Shown here: piece after piece, positions 22,291 to 37,200 of the stretch
Position numbering within the stretch: position 1 is the stretch's first letter
How the letters are laid out: every line of letters begins with the position of its first letter
Assembly: GCA_009760885.1 (NCBI GenBank)
Contig: CM019719.1
Location: forward strand, 36,125,584 to 36,189,583
Origin: Achatina immaculata
Lineage: Eukaryota; Mollusca; Gastropoda; Stylommatophora; Achatinidae
Direction of reading: 5' to 3'
DNA length: 64,000 nucleotides
Translations under genes and position numbers: made by a program
Notes under the pieces: generated by a model
Told to the model about the DNA's origin: nothing
What the model saw: only the letters and a program-made list of their open reading frames with translations
Database searches by the model: none

Positions 22291-25200
22291 GTAAGTTTGC
22301 ACTGTTGTGACCTGTTTAGAATTGTATGAATCATTCTTTGTTTTACGTGGACTAAATTTTACATCATACATCTCTGGGTTTCTCTTCATTTCAGTTCTCT
22401 TCAAACCGGATCAAAGACGGGGTACAAATTATATCCGTTGAATTCAGTGGACCACTTGGAATTCACTCATGAAAATAATGGTAAGTGCATTTGAGATTCG
22501 CATTCGTGGCATTCCTAACGTGTCTCATGTGAAATAATGACTTCCATAAAATAAATGTGTCAGTATTTCAACCAGCTTGTGTAAAAATATAATAGTAAGA
22601 TAATGGCAAAATCCCCGGATCCACGCCAGGCGTATTGGAGATACGGCGTTAGGCTCGTTTAATATAATAGTAATTTGTTCAAAATAACTTCTGCTGTAAC
22701 ATGATATATTCGGGGGGGGGGGGACCAGTGTAGAAATGGAGAGTTGGCATGATATTGGATGAGAAGACAACAAGAACCGTGAAAGGTTTCTGGTGCATAT
22801 CGGACAGAGTGTTGATGGTTAAATTACAGGGCCACCCAATAGACACAAATCTCATACACAAGTATACACACCAACTTCAGAAAGCTCTGACAATGAGATA
22901 AAAGAATTTTACAACAATCTGGACATGGCAGTGAAACAATTCAAACCATGGGAAGCAAACTTTGTGCTGGATGATTTAAACACGAAAATAGGGACTGAAC
23001 AAGACAATGAAGCTACTGGCAAGTATAGACTAGATATCAGAAATACAATAGGAGAGATGTTGGTTGAGTGGGCAGAAAAGAGTAAAATGATAATAGGAAA
23101 TACTTGGTTTCAACAACACCCAAGGCGACTATGGACATGGAAAAGCCCAAATAATAACATATGTATGTAACCAGATAGATTACATTATGATCAACAGAAG
23201 ATTCAGGAACTCACTAATATCCATGAAAACAAGACCAAGTGCAGATTGCAACAGTGACCACATCCCAGTAGTAGGAAAAATGAGAACCAGACTAAAGAGG
23301 TTAAAAGTAGCAGCTAAAAACAAAGAACTAGATAGAGAGCTGTTACAGAAAGATAAGGCAATACAAGAACAATATAGGACCATAGTACATAATAGGTATA
23401 ATGCTGTTGAGAAGATTGAAACAATTAATGAACAATGGAATATGCTTAACTCTTTCCTTGCCATTGGCACTATAGTGAATTCTTCCTGTTAGTCTAGCGC
23501 CTGCCATGATTGCTATAGCGATTTTGTTTCGTTACAGTGCAAAACTATGTAAAACTTTATATTGTACATGATTTATCTGTACATGTCTGGTGACCTTTCA
23601 TAGTTCAGTCCAAAGTGTGGCTAACAACTGAACGAAATTGATGTTTTAACTGAGAAATTTCCATATTTATTGTGATTTCTGAGGCATAAGGACATGTCCT
23701 ATGACCCGACCACTCTTCCTGAATGTACCCCAAGTACATCTAGACCTATTAAATGGACTGGAGAAGTAGTTAGATGATTATTTCAGACATTATTTTAGTG
23801 AGAATGCCACCACACGACGAGACCGGATGAAAATTTAAGTAGATCTGGAAATTGCTGATGGTAAACATTGTACATGTAGGCATCGCCGATGGAAAGCACT
23901 ACACAGTTATCAGCTAAAATCATCACACTACTTCTTTTTTTCCTAAAAACTCTTCATTTATGAAATCTTCTTACATTTACAACCATTTTCATGCGCTTTT
24001 TGTGTGGCACTGGCGGGAACGTATACATTTTTTAGGTGGCCTGGATAGAGTTAAAGACTCTATTCAGCAAATATGTATCGAAGTCCTACATAGAACTAAA
24101 CGACACGCTAAACAGAGGTGGATGACAGAAGAAATTTTGCAACTAATGGATCGGAGAAGAAATCTTAAGGAAGATAAAGATGAATATGACAAAATAAATA
24201 AAAAAATAAGACACAAATGCAATAAAGCTAAAGAAGAGTGCCTAAATAAGAAATGTAATGAAATAGAGACACACCATCATGGAAACACAAGAGATAAGGA
24301 CAAACAAATAAAGGAGTTAACAAACAAAAGGGCATACCACAAGACTGGTTGCCTGAAGTCAAAGGAGGGGCATACAGTAATGAACAGAGATGAAATAATG
24401 GCACGATGGTGCGAATACATTAGATAACTCCATGAGGACAGTAGAAGCAAAATAGATATACAAAATAATAATGAAGGGCCTCACATATTAAAAGCAGAAG
24501 TGGAAGAAGCCATCAAACACATGAAGAACAATAAAGCACCAGGACCAGATAAAATCACCAAGGAAAAATTGGAAGCATTAGGAGAGCTTGGCATAGAAAT
24601 AATTACCAGATTTCTGATTGACATGTATAACAGTAATTATGTCCCATCAGACCTTTTGCAATCAGTTTTCATTGCCCTACCAAAGAAACAAGGTGCAGTT
24701 GAATGTGAAGACCATCGAACCATTCGTCTTATGAGCCCTGTTACCAAAATCCTGCTTTGTATTATCATGAGAAGTCAGGGGCAAAATAAAACCAGAAATT
24801 GCCGAAGAATAGTGTGGCTTCGTCAAAGGAAAAGGCACAAGTAATGCCATATATATATTGAGAACGTTGATGGAAAGATCAGTTGAAGTAAAAACGGACC
24901 TATACTTATGTTTCATAGACTACTGTAAAGCATTCAATAAACTAAGACACGCAGAAATGATAAGAATGCTGGAAGACATCAAAATAGATGGGAAAGATCT
25001 ATGGTTTTTTTTCCATTCCTAATATGTGGCCCAGCCATTTCCATCTTCATCTTTCAACCTTTTTAGTAATGTTCTCAGTGCCTGTTTGTTTGGTTATTTC
25101 TTCATTTGTCACACGTTCTTTCCACTGTAGTCTTAAATTTTCCTAATACAACCAATGTTACATTCATGTTCATTTCAGTCAAAAAGCTATCATATAAAGC

Positions 25201-28200
25201 TTTTCTTCAGATTTTATTGATTTTATTTTTTGTATATCATTCAGAGATTCTTATTACTAATGTGTTTAATTGAAATAACTTTACTTACAAACTTATCCAT
25301 GTTTATGGGTCCCTAGTGTTAGGAACTGCAGACCTGATTTGGACTGATTTTTGTGTGTAATATCTGAAAAATGTTTTCTTTCTTTAATTCTTCCTACAGA
25401 GCGGCCGAACATTCATCTTGTAGAAAGGCTTTTTGCCAGCAGCCTGGTTGCCCTAGTGAGCAGTGACCATCCCCGTAAGCTGGATGTTTGTCACTTCAAA
25501 AAGGGCTCAGAGATATGCAACTATTCATATTCAAATGCCATCTTGGCTGTCAAGCTGAACAGAATGGTAATAAATTTATACCACTCTTCATTAGATAAAG
25601 TTAGGAATGTTAGAATTGTTAAGTATACGTTTGCTTGTGGGCAGAGAGGCTGCAAAAGTGCTACATATGCTTGGTTGATTTCCTAAAGTAACATGATCAC
25701 GAGGTTATTGAGAAAATACAAGTGATTCTAAACTAAAGTAGCAGAATAGAAAATGAAAAAAAACTGGACTGATAAAATAGACGTTTTGTAATTGGAAATG
25801 TTGAGGAATATTGTTTTGTGACTCAGGGTTTATGTAGGGTTGGAAAACAACGAAGATGAAATAAAGTGTTATAGTGATATCTTGCCCTTAAGAGTAAAAA
25901 GGTTTTATGTTTCTGTACATCAACATATTTCATCCATCCTATACGTTATTAATTATTCTAATGAACTTTTTCAGAGGTTGGTAGTATGTTTGGAGGAGAG
26001 CTTGTATATCCACAACATCCGTGACATGAAAGTGTTGCACACCATCCGTGATACCCCTGCAAACCCTAAGGGCATATGTGCCCTGTCACCTCACAATGAG
26101 AATGCATACTTGGCCTACCCAGGCAGCATCCAGGCTGGAGAAGTTCAGATATTTGATACAGTTACTCTTGTACGTTTGTTTTCGACATTTATTTGCTGTG
26201 TGGCAGAGTGAAAGCTAAAAGTATTTCACATACTCTAATAGTTTGTAGTTTACTTAGATTAACATATAGGTTTTAACTAGACTGGTATACAGTTGTGTAC
26301 AGCTTTGATAAAAGATAAGCCTTATTCCTAGCGTAGTTCTGAAAATGTGTGTTGGTAAATTATGTTCAGGGCTATAAAGGGGTTAAAAAAAAACAAAAAA
26401 CAAGGCCATAGTAAGGTGCTCAAGGGATGTAGTGTTAATGTCCAAATGCATTTGTGATCTGTTGGCCACACTAGAAGGTGATGTGGTCAGCATTTGCGCC
26501 TGGCTACCTGTCCTTCTTAGCTCCAGGAGAAGCTACAGTTGGGTAATATGGGTGCTTCCAGCCAGGATTCAGCCTTCGCCATGATAGATAAATGCATGAA
26601 ACACTGCACCACACAGGTGCCCAGGACACCAAAGGATGATTTTAAAAAAAATTACCTTCTGGGGGTTTTTTTTTAATATCTTTATAATACAAAAAAACCA
26701 CCACTAGTTTAGAAACTTAAGTTTTACAGCATTCATAGATTCATATTTCACAGTGTGTGTTAATGAAAACAGTTTAAAAAAAAAGAATACAGGTATTGTT
26801 TATGGATGTTGGAATGCTAATTGTGCATCATATCCACGTGAGTGAGTTTTATAATCAAATGACAAAGACTTAGGCATTTGTTCATATCAGAACCAACACA
26901 TTCAGAACTTTCCACATTGTAAAATTACTTATAGACTCTCAACATCAACTTGGTGTGAGGCTGTTACATGCTGAATGAGCATAAACAAAGCAAAATATCG
27001 TCATGATAACATTCTCTCAGTTGCTAATGATGACGAAGTCTGACCAAGGACGAGAAGTTGAGGGAAACAAGCAGAATTGTTTCCTTGGTTCTTTTTTTTT
27101 TTATATTTGTTTTGCCATTTAAAGTTGGAGTGTTATTTAATAATTTAACTTTTTGTCTTGTCTTTGTCTTGTCTCCTTTCTCATATACCTTTCGTTGTTG
27201 AGGGGACAAGTAGACGTCTTGATAGGGCTCGACGATTTGCTTCATATAACGGGATATTTAATGCTTTTGTGCTTTCCTCTCCATCTCTTGCGTGGATGGC
27301 CTATTTCTCAGTTACCTGCAAATCTTAGTGTGAATGTTGTCTGTGGTATACTGTCTGGTGGTAACCGTGTAACATTTGACTTGCTGTTTCTGGATATAGT
27401 GTAATACTGGTGTTACTCTGACCTTTGTCCTGATGGTTTTATTATTATCATTAAGCATCTCATTTCTGTTGTGGTGATTTTTCTTTTCATTTTGGCTGTT
27501 AGTGTCCATGTCTGACATTGATAGCGTAGAGTTGGGAGGAAAGTTGTGTTGTACAGTGCCCTTTTTGTTTCAGCTTTGATGTATTTGTTTTTTCAGTAAA
27601 GGAGTCGTTTGTCCAATGACCTGATTTACTTTATTGTTCTCAATCTCATTGTCAGTTTTCCATTTATATCAGTGCGTCTATTCTTCCTGTGTTTTCAATG
27701 AGCGGTGAAGAGATCACCGCTTGGTTCCTGGGCCATCGTGGTTTGAGGCCAGAATTTAAACCAGGGGAGCCCATCTCCCTGAGTGGGACATAAATGTCAG
27801 CTTGAAATTTTTATGCTATGTCATGATGTCACAGCACATGAATCAAGCTTGGTCACTTTATGCTCCATTTGATACTGTGTAAATCAATTTAAGTGACTGA
27901 ATTTTTGTTGTTGTTGTTAATGCATCCGCATCAGTTCTGTTTTGGTGTTATGATTTTTTTTTTCATAATGTTCTCTTATGTTTTGTTGTTTAAGAGTTTT
28001 GAACTTTTGAAGTTTCATATGTTTTTAGAAGAGGCAAACTGGAATGCCTAGTGACAACAGGAAAACTGGAGGTACAAAGGAATAGAGAAAGACAAAGAAG
28101 CGAGATACTTGATGGACTAAAAGAGATGCACAGAGCACAGTCCAACACACATCTTATAGAAAGAGCAAAGGATAGATGGTTGTGGAAATCAGTGACGACC

Positions 28201-31200
28201 AGTGCCTGATTGGCATGGGCCAGAGAGTTATACATTGATGATAAAAATGATTCATTCACTGTAGTACAGGTGTAATGTCACTAAAAGTATTTTTGTTACC
28301 TTAAATCTGGATTAAAAATTTCAGCATTCATATTTCAGCGAGCGGTCATCAACATTTCAGCTCATGATAACCCACTGGCTGCTGTTGCATTTAACCCACA
28401 AGGAACTCGGCTAGCTACGGCTTCTGAAAAGGTTTGCTTAATCCTCATGGTCACTTACCCATTTGTTTGTGCAGATTTTCTCATTTTAAGCATTTCATTA
28501 CTTTTTTATTTGTTGTATTGTTCTTACTTTGAACATCAAAAAGACAGAGACTATGGTTATATCTAAGAAACAGAATCCACCAACATGCAGTATAAAATTA
28601 AATGGAACTATTCTAAAGCAGGTGCAGAAATTCAAATACCTTGGAGCAGTAATAACTTCAGATAGGAAATGCACAACAGAAATTAGGAACAGAATAGGCC
28701 AAGCAAAGACTGCATTTCAGAGAATGAGAAACATATTAGCTAACACATCCTTATCAATGAATGTTAGAAAACGAGTCCTAAAATGCTATATTGAACCTGT
28801 CTTGTTATATAGAAGTGAATCATGGACAATAGGCAAGTCTGCATAAAAATCATTGGAAGCAGCAGAAATGTGGTTTATTAGAAGAATGTTGTGAATCCCC
28901 TGGACGGAAAAAATAACTAATGAAGAAATTATGAGAAGAGCTGGAGAGACAAAAAACCTTGTCAAAAAGATAAGAGAGAGACAATGTACTTTCATAGGAC
29001 ATGCAATGAGAAGAGGGGGCATAGAAAATATTATAACAACAGGAAAAATAGAAGGAAGAAGATCAAGAGGAAGACCAAGAGAAATGATACTGGACAGTCT
29101 GACGTGATGGTGTGAGAGGAGATCACCAACATAACTGATGGCCTGCATGAATGATTGGATACTCTGGAGAAGCATAATAGCCAATGCCAGTCGGCACGGC
29201 ACCTGATGATGATGATGATGTATTGTTCAGTTCGATGTTGAAGAGGTTAATTTTCCATCTGGTGATTTGTTGGTTGAGGACCAACTGCTGAAGACTCAGA
29301 TCTGTAGTCAGTATTGTCTATTAAACAGAGAGAAAGTAGGAAGAAATTAGTGTGCATCTGTATGGGAGACCAAGTAAACTGTAGGTTTGCCCTTCAGAAA
29401 TGTTGGTTTCGATCAGCATCATAGTCTGCACAACCTTCGTCGCTGCAAAAATATAGAGATGAAAGGGGCATGTGACTGATCATTTCTTTAAGGAAGTTGA
29501 TGTGATTATATTAGTGTTCAGTGATTTTTGTTTTGTTTTGTTTTGTTTTGTTAATAAACCATGATATAAATCACATTTTCAGTGTAGTAGTTTTCGCTTC
29601 TGGGTGACGTAAAAGATGGTGGGAGCTTTTTAACACTCTTGCTGGTGTATTTGTGTATGAGTCTTCTGTATCGCCACTAAAACGGGAGTCACCTCTAGAT
29701 GGGGAAAAACCTTGCTGTTATGGAATCTCACAACAGTTGTAATCGAGCATCAAGGATACTAAATTAGACTCTTTTGAAAACACTTGCCTCAGGAAAATAC
29801 TTGGTATAAAGTGGAGCGAATTTAAGAACAACACAGAAATAAGACAGATGAGCAAACAACCTGTCTCATGGGTAATCAGAAAAAAGACGATGGACATATG
29901 TAGGCCATATGATGAGAACAAACAATCAGAGAATACTAAAACAAGCTATCAGGTGGAGCTCAACAGGCCAAAGAAAAAGAGGTTGACCACGTGAAACTCT
30001 AAAGAGGACATTGTTAAGAGAGGCCAGTTTAGTGGGCATAACATCCCTTGATGAAGTTGGAAAACTCACTGAAAACAGGAAAATTTGGCAAACAACTATG
30101 CGAGACCTATGTGATGTTTAACAGCACGGGAAGGATGTAAAAAGTTTTGTTTATATAGCAAACAAGACTGAAGTGTTTCATTCATTTAGCATAACCTACT
30201 ACTTCTTGTGTTTTCAGAGAGGATAATCTAGTGTTTGGATATATTCAACCAGTGCTTTCCCAGCGTTAATGAATGGCACAGTGTGATAGTTCCAAAACAA
30301 ATTTTTCTAATAAATGTGATAAGAATATAAGTTTTGTAAGCTTTATCCTTTAAAAACAAATGTACTTTTTTAAAAATAGCCTGACAGTATCTGAACATGA
30401 TGTTAACTGCAATCTCTGTTCAGTGTTTATTATTAAATCTGTCTTGTTATGTCAGGAGCTATATATAAATCTATTTGCATGCGCAGGGTACAGTAATTCG
30501 GGTGTTTAGTCTACCTGATGGTGCCCGATTATTTGAATTTCGCAGAGGTCTCAAGAGGTTAGTTTCATTGTCAGAATTATGAATGTTGCTTTGACCATGT
30601 TTTAAGGTAACTTTTAATTCATTGCATTTGCTGGAGTTGGAGTCATGACCTGTTCAGTTTTTTTTTTTTTGTAGAGAGGTCACATTGATTTCCTCATCAG
30701 GCATGATTTTTTTTAATGTAGTTTTTTTTTAAAATGAAATAACATTGATTTTCTCCTTCTACAAGACTTTTAAAAAAATATTGTTTTAAATAGTGCTTTT
30801 GTGAAGTCACATTGATTTCTGTTTTAGAAGTCTCATTGATTTCCTCCCCTTGCATGAGGTTTTTTTAAAATAGTTTTTTAATGTATTGTTTTAGTGAAGT
30901 CGTTGATTTTCTCCGCTTATATGAGTTTTTTAATTACACTTTACTTTTCCTGTTTCAGATGTGCAGATATCCAGTGTCTTGCTTTCAGCATGGACTCTCT
31001 TTTTTTGTGTACCTGCAGCAACACAGAAACGGTGCACATTTTCAAACTGGAGGAACAGAAAGAGAAGTATGTAGAGCTGCCAACTTCGGGGACAATTTTG
31101 TTTTTTTTTTCTGCAGTATCTTTCATAGATGTGTAGCAGTTTTAGCAGTTTAAAATGCTTTAGTCTTTAGTGTTTTTAATGAGTTAAATTGTGGTAACCC

Positions 31201-34200
31201 ATATGTTAATGTATTCTATGTCATAAAAGCAGGCAGAGGTCTATGATTCAGTTTTGCAAAAGTTAGGGTGAGGAAAGTGGGCAGGATCAAGAGTGGTAGA
31301 AAGCAAGATGAGCATGTATAAGTAAAGAAAATGCAACAGTCCAATATTTTGGCAAATGTCTTCATCAGGGACTGCATACACAAATACAACACCAGATAAA
31401 TATATGAAAAATAAATGAGAAGGAAAATTTAGCTCTTTGATAAGAAAATCCAGCATACATTTTTTTTTAATGTAAAACTGAATCATACACAACTGTCTAC
31501 TTTTATTACTAGTACTAGTTTTACTGCAGTTGTTATTTCTCCTGTCTTTCAAAATCCTGTGCATATTTTGTCTACATGGTTTTATTATAGCAAGATTTGA
31601 TGATCTGTTTTCCTGTGTTTTGTTTGATTTGTTGTTTAAATATTCTAAAATCCCATTCTAGGCCTGGCATTGAAATGTGTGGGACTTTATATTCAGTATA
31701 AAATTTCATGAAGTTTAGTACATTCTAAAATTTTCTAAGCAGTTTGTATATTTTAAAATTTAATTGCATTTAAAACTATACTCCCCATTGCTAATGTTTT
31801 TAGAAATTATATTATTGTATTATAATTTTCTCATAGACCACAAGAAGACACATCATGGATGGGAATTTTAAATAGCACATTCAGAACATCTGCCAGTTAT
31901 CTCCCTGCTGGAATCTCAGATGTCATGAATCAGGGTCGGTCATTTGCTACAGCTCGCCTGCCACAGGCTGGCCTGAAGAGTGTGTGCACAATTGCTCCGT
32001 AAGTCTACCGTTATTTATTTACAATGATTTGTCAGCTCTGAAACAAACATTGCTTTGGTGGACATCTGAAAAGAAAGAAGTCAAGAGGTGAACAAAAGAT
32101 ATATGCAACATTACTATATTTGACATGCAAACGAAGAAGAAGAAGATTACTATATTTGAGGAATTTGTTCATTGGTCTTCGGAATCAAGAACTGGGAAAA
32201 GACCATGCCACGGAAGAGACAGGGCACTAGGGAGCATAGATGCACTACTCAAGCTGAATGAAATAGCTACCAGCAACCCATAGCTGACTGTGTCAGAATT
32301 AGTGAACCATAGCTGACCAAGACCCTGTTCTACCTCCCAGTGGGGCTCCTGGAAGCAAGAGTGTGGCCATGTGAGCAGGGATTGCAGTGGGAAGACAAAA
32401 CCCGATCCAGATGTCGGATGTGTTGGGCTGGAAGGCAAGTAACTGCAACTTAATGCAGCCAGTGCCTTTCTGAGGCTGAACGAAGAAGACAGGACATTAC
32501 ATCATTTTAGGAGAAAAAGAGGGTCTAACATAAGACGAGGAGAACACAATGCTTACTGGATTTTTTTATACAAATATGGCTTCTTAATGTTACTGAATTT
32601 GCATACTGATACTTGGCAGCCATCATTAACATCTTCCTACTTTGAAAAAAAAACCACTGAAAACATGCCATCTCTGGATTTATTTCATATCTCATGAGAG
32701 TTCATTATTGTAAATTAAACAGGCTGAAATTTTATTTGTGGTTAAGTGTTAGCAGAGACATGTATCATGCCAGTTGCTTCAAGCATTTTAATACTGAACC
32801 TGTGGTTCATCTCTTACATGAACCATACACAAACAGGCAAAAGGGCTGGCTCTATACATCTGTATTATACATTATCAAATCTATTTTCTTGTTTTCTTTC
32901 AGTGGTCTGAAAGACTGAAATAATTCTTTTTTTGAAAATCAGTTTGCAGAAGATTCCAAGACTCCTTGTAGCTACACATGAGGGTCATCTGTACATATAC
33001 AACATTGATCCAAATGAAGGTGGTGAATGTACATTGCTGCGAACACACTCGTAAGTGCCTTGCTTATTTTTTGTTGGAATTTATTTTCATGGTTTAAAAG
33101 AGACAGACTTTCTTGTGTATTTTCTGTCATTTACAAACAAAAAATGTGAAATAATTTGCTTGTTTTAGTCTATTAAATTAAAACATTTTTTGTTTGTTTG
33201 TTATTATCCAGTTTATTTTTGTATAGAGGAACATGATCTTGTTATTTTGCCCAGTGCATTCACTGTGATTCTAAAAATAGCCCAGATTAATATGTATTCT
33301 GGAAGGTCTTTGCGTCAGATCTTTGTTTATTTTCTTTTGCTCTGTGGAGTCCTATATTGAACTATCCAGTGATTTTGCTCTTGTTTGAAGCAGTGCTCTG
33401 CATTCACCCCAGCCTTTGATGGAAGCTTTTAGTTCAAGGAGATAGTATATCATTCATTCATTAGCACGTATATAGTATATCATTTATTCATTAGCACATA
33501 TATAGTATATCATTCATTCATTAGCACATATATAGTATATCATTCATTCATTAGCACATATATAGTATATCATTCATTCATTAGCACATATATAGTATAT
33601 CATTCATTCATTAGCACATATATGGTATATCATTCATTCATTAGCACATATATAGTAAATCATTCATTCATTAGCACATATATAGTATATCATTCATTCA
33701 TTAGCACATACCTTGTGGAACTTTGCTTCCCTAACAGTTTTCTTGAAGGCCTCTTGGTTGTAAACAAAATACCCTGCTGCTGATGCGTACATTGGCAAAT
33801 CATCAACAGTGTCTTGTTGCCATCTTCATCTTGGTCTTCCTCTTTTTATTTTTCCCCATTGTGTACCCTTCCAAGAATTTCTTCTCCAAACTCTCATGCT
33901 GGTAGTTATGTCAGAAATACTTAAGATTAAAATGAGAACACCATTTGCTCTTTAGAAGCTAAAACAACTAAAGAAGCTGTGGAAAGGGCAGACAGAACTA
34001 CAGAAATTAGGTTTTTAAGGTCGTGCATTTTTCCCATTGCAACATATGCCTGGAGATCTGGACATTTAACAAAACAGCTGAGAAACACATCAGTAACTTT
34101 GAATGTAAATGCTATAGAAGAGTCCTGCAAATGTCATGGACACATAAAAGAACAAATATATAAACCTATTCTACAGGAATTTAATACTGAAGAGGGTTGG

Positions 34201-37200
34201 TTAGTAAAGAAGATTAAACAGAGAGTATATCATTATGTTTTTATTCCCCTGATAATACACTTGCCTTATTTGATATATTTTCATGACTCTTTATCTTGGT
34301 TTTTTAAGGTATATTTACATGTTTCACTTTTATCTTATAATTCTCTGTTTTATTTATTTATTTATTTTTTTTGTCGAATAGCTTGATGTCCCAGGGATCT
34401 GAGCATACCACCTCTTCAGAAGAAGGTTCTGGTGATCGACCCCTCACCCAGGCAGGAGGATCAGACGGTGCAACATCCTATGCCGCCACTGTGAGGCGGC
34501 CTCAGTCTTCATCATCATCAGTGGCTGTGGCTCCTACAGGTAAGCCCCGCGCCCCGCTGGTGGCTCCCCCTAGTGAGCATTTGAGAGGCGACAAGAGTTA
34601 CGCAGACATGTTGAAAGGAGAGTGCAGTGGGGGCCCCCAGGAGGCAAACATGGACATTAGTCCGTTATCATTGGACGAACTTATAGCTGAAGGAGGTAAT
34701 TGTTGCATTTCTTCCAACACTCGTGATCCTTATAACCATCTCAGCATTTTAAAACCAAAGTGGAGGCTTAAAGAATATATAATTTTTCGAGTGAATGTCC
34801 TTTTTTTACATGTTTGCAACTACACGATTAATTTTTGTTTCACTTTAATTCCTTTCTGTTAAGTAGTAGTAGAAATATCCGGTAACTGTTTCATGGCAGA
34901 TACAATTCATTGATCGTTTTGCGTATGATTTCAGTTATTTGGAAATGTATATGTTTACCTTCATTCTTTATTTGCATTGGCTGCATATACTTTAACTAAC
35001 TGTAGTTTTCTACAACAGTGGTGTCCAGTCTAGTGCCATGGTTAGTTTAATATTGTATATGATTAAATTTGAAGATCATCAAAATAAGATTATGTTAAAT
35101 GCAGCTTTTGCATTTATATATCCAAAAAGTATAGAAACTACTTTGTGGCAGAATCTGTGTTGTATGGATTACAAAATAGATTTAATAATGAAGTGCTTGA
35201 TCTTCTTTTAAAAACTGCTTAAAAATAAGTATTAAATAAAATACTCTGTTAATTAATGTACTTTTTTGTACCTAGTAGAGCTGTTGTTTTTTTTTTTTTT
35301 AATTGAATAAAATGTTCCGATCTTTCTTTCATTAATCTTGTCAGTCTTGTTACTTTAATAAAACTCATTGTTTAGAAAAACTGATAATGGAACGGATAGT
35401 CTTGAGATATCACTGAAAAATAAACTGCCTTTCGTCATATTTTCCCTTCGTTTATGTTTCTAGTTATGAACACACATTTTCCTTTACTATGTTTATTATT
35501 TTTTTTCTCTCTCTCTCACAAAAGAAACAGTCTTTGTCTCATTTTTCTCCTCCATCTTTACCGTTAAAGCGCACTTTCAGTAGTACTTTTCCTTGCATTC
35601 AGCATATTTTTTTAGTCATTTGTGTTGTGCAGGCAGTTTCCCATATGCTGAGATAAATATAGCAGTTCATTGTTGGATGAATTTACTATTGCTCTCAAAT
35701 CATACTTTAATGTTGATGAAATTTTAAATGGTATTTCATTTTGTTTCTCTTTGTATACTGTCTCATTATGAGTTACAGTTATATGAATACAGATTGTGTC
35801 ATATGGTTAAGATGAAGGACTTGTTTTTCATATTAAAGCAATTAATGAAATATTGCCTTCTATAAGAATATTTAATTATATGCACAGTTTGTAAGTGCAT
35901 CTGATATACTGCTTTCATTTTTATACACATGGCTTTATGAGTTGGACCATAAATAGTGAGTGTTAACTTTTTCCAGATATGGGTTGGACACTTCTGTTGT
36001 AGAGCAAAGTTTCATATTGTAGTAAGTTAATGCTTGGTGCTGAAGGTTGTTTCTTGCCCACCAATTGTTTCAGTAATGTTAAGATTAAGAGATTTTAATT
36101 GAACAAGATACGTTTAAAGAAGAATTATTTGTATTTGTAGTTTAAAAGGATGGAGTGTGATCACAAAACGGAGTGGAAATTTTATCTGCAAGAAAATCAT
36201 TTATAACTTGTAATCATTTACAGGTTGTGTAGATTGATGTAAACAAGACCTCCCTCATGCTTACTTCAGTAAAGTCCAGCGTGTCTTCATTCTGTTGCAG
36301 TTTCTTTAAAAAAACAAAATAAGAATCTCCTTCCTTTTTTTTTTTAAAGATAAAAGAACTAAATAGAGTGTTGGAAGTTTTATTTTGTGCTCGCCTGCAT
36401 TGAAATGTGGCATAAAACTTAGAACAAAAAATCTCCTAGCTGTGTCATTGTTTTTTTTTTCACGTTAACTTGCATGTACCAAATGTTGCAAAAAAGAAAT
36501 GTGATAGCAGTACTTTCCTGATGTTGAGTGTGCACAGTTCTTGTTGATGTGTCACAGCCTTCAGTGTTGAGAGTCCCAGCAGATGTTGATTTTTCTGCCA
36601 GGAAGTGGTTGATAATTTGTGTTCAAATTATGATTGTTCTCTGGCTGTTGCTCAAAGATAATTCACTTGTTTAAAAAAAACAGCATCAAAATTATCATCT
36701 CTTTTCTTCTCACTGAAAAATTATAAAAGTCAGTGCACTTTTATGATATTTCTTGACAAACATAAATTCCGCTGTATTGTGCTGTTTGTATCGAGGAAAC
36801 TTCCGAGTGGGTGTTACCTGTTGTTACAGAGAACCAGATTGTAGGCGGGGCTCCTGTTTGTTAGGTGCATCCTTCCTGTAGACTGCCTGTTTGTGAGTTT
36901 TGTGTTTACCATTAACAGAAATGTAAATGAGAATAAAATTATTTGTGTGATGCAGAAGTCTGGAAGGTGAAAGCAAGTAGATTTTATAACACAGGGACCT
37001 AGAAATTGAAACCCAGTTAGTTTGTGTATGAAACCAGTTAGTTTGTGTAATGTAGATATCTAGAAGTTTGGAAAGCCAGTCATTTTACACATTATAGAAA
37101 TTTTGAAAATGCACACAGTTGGGATTGTGTAATACAGAAATCTAGTTTGTAGGAAGTCGGTTTAGTTTTGTGTATTATAGAAATCTTGAAAAATAAGGCA

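Noticed and set aside
31067..31136. Extension of WIPI exon 7 to an in-frame stop
   Set aside because: The GTATGT donor at 31,067 joins exon 8 in phase and gives the conserved KEKPQED sequence.
33444..33714. CRISPR-like array of regular repeats
   Set aside because: Units are contiguous without unique spacers, and the array derives from a LINE tail in a eukaryotic intron.
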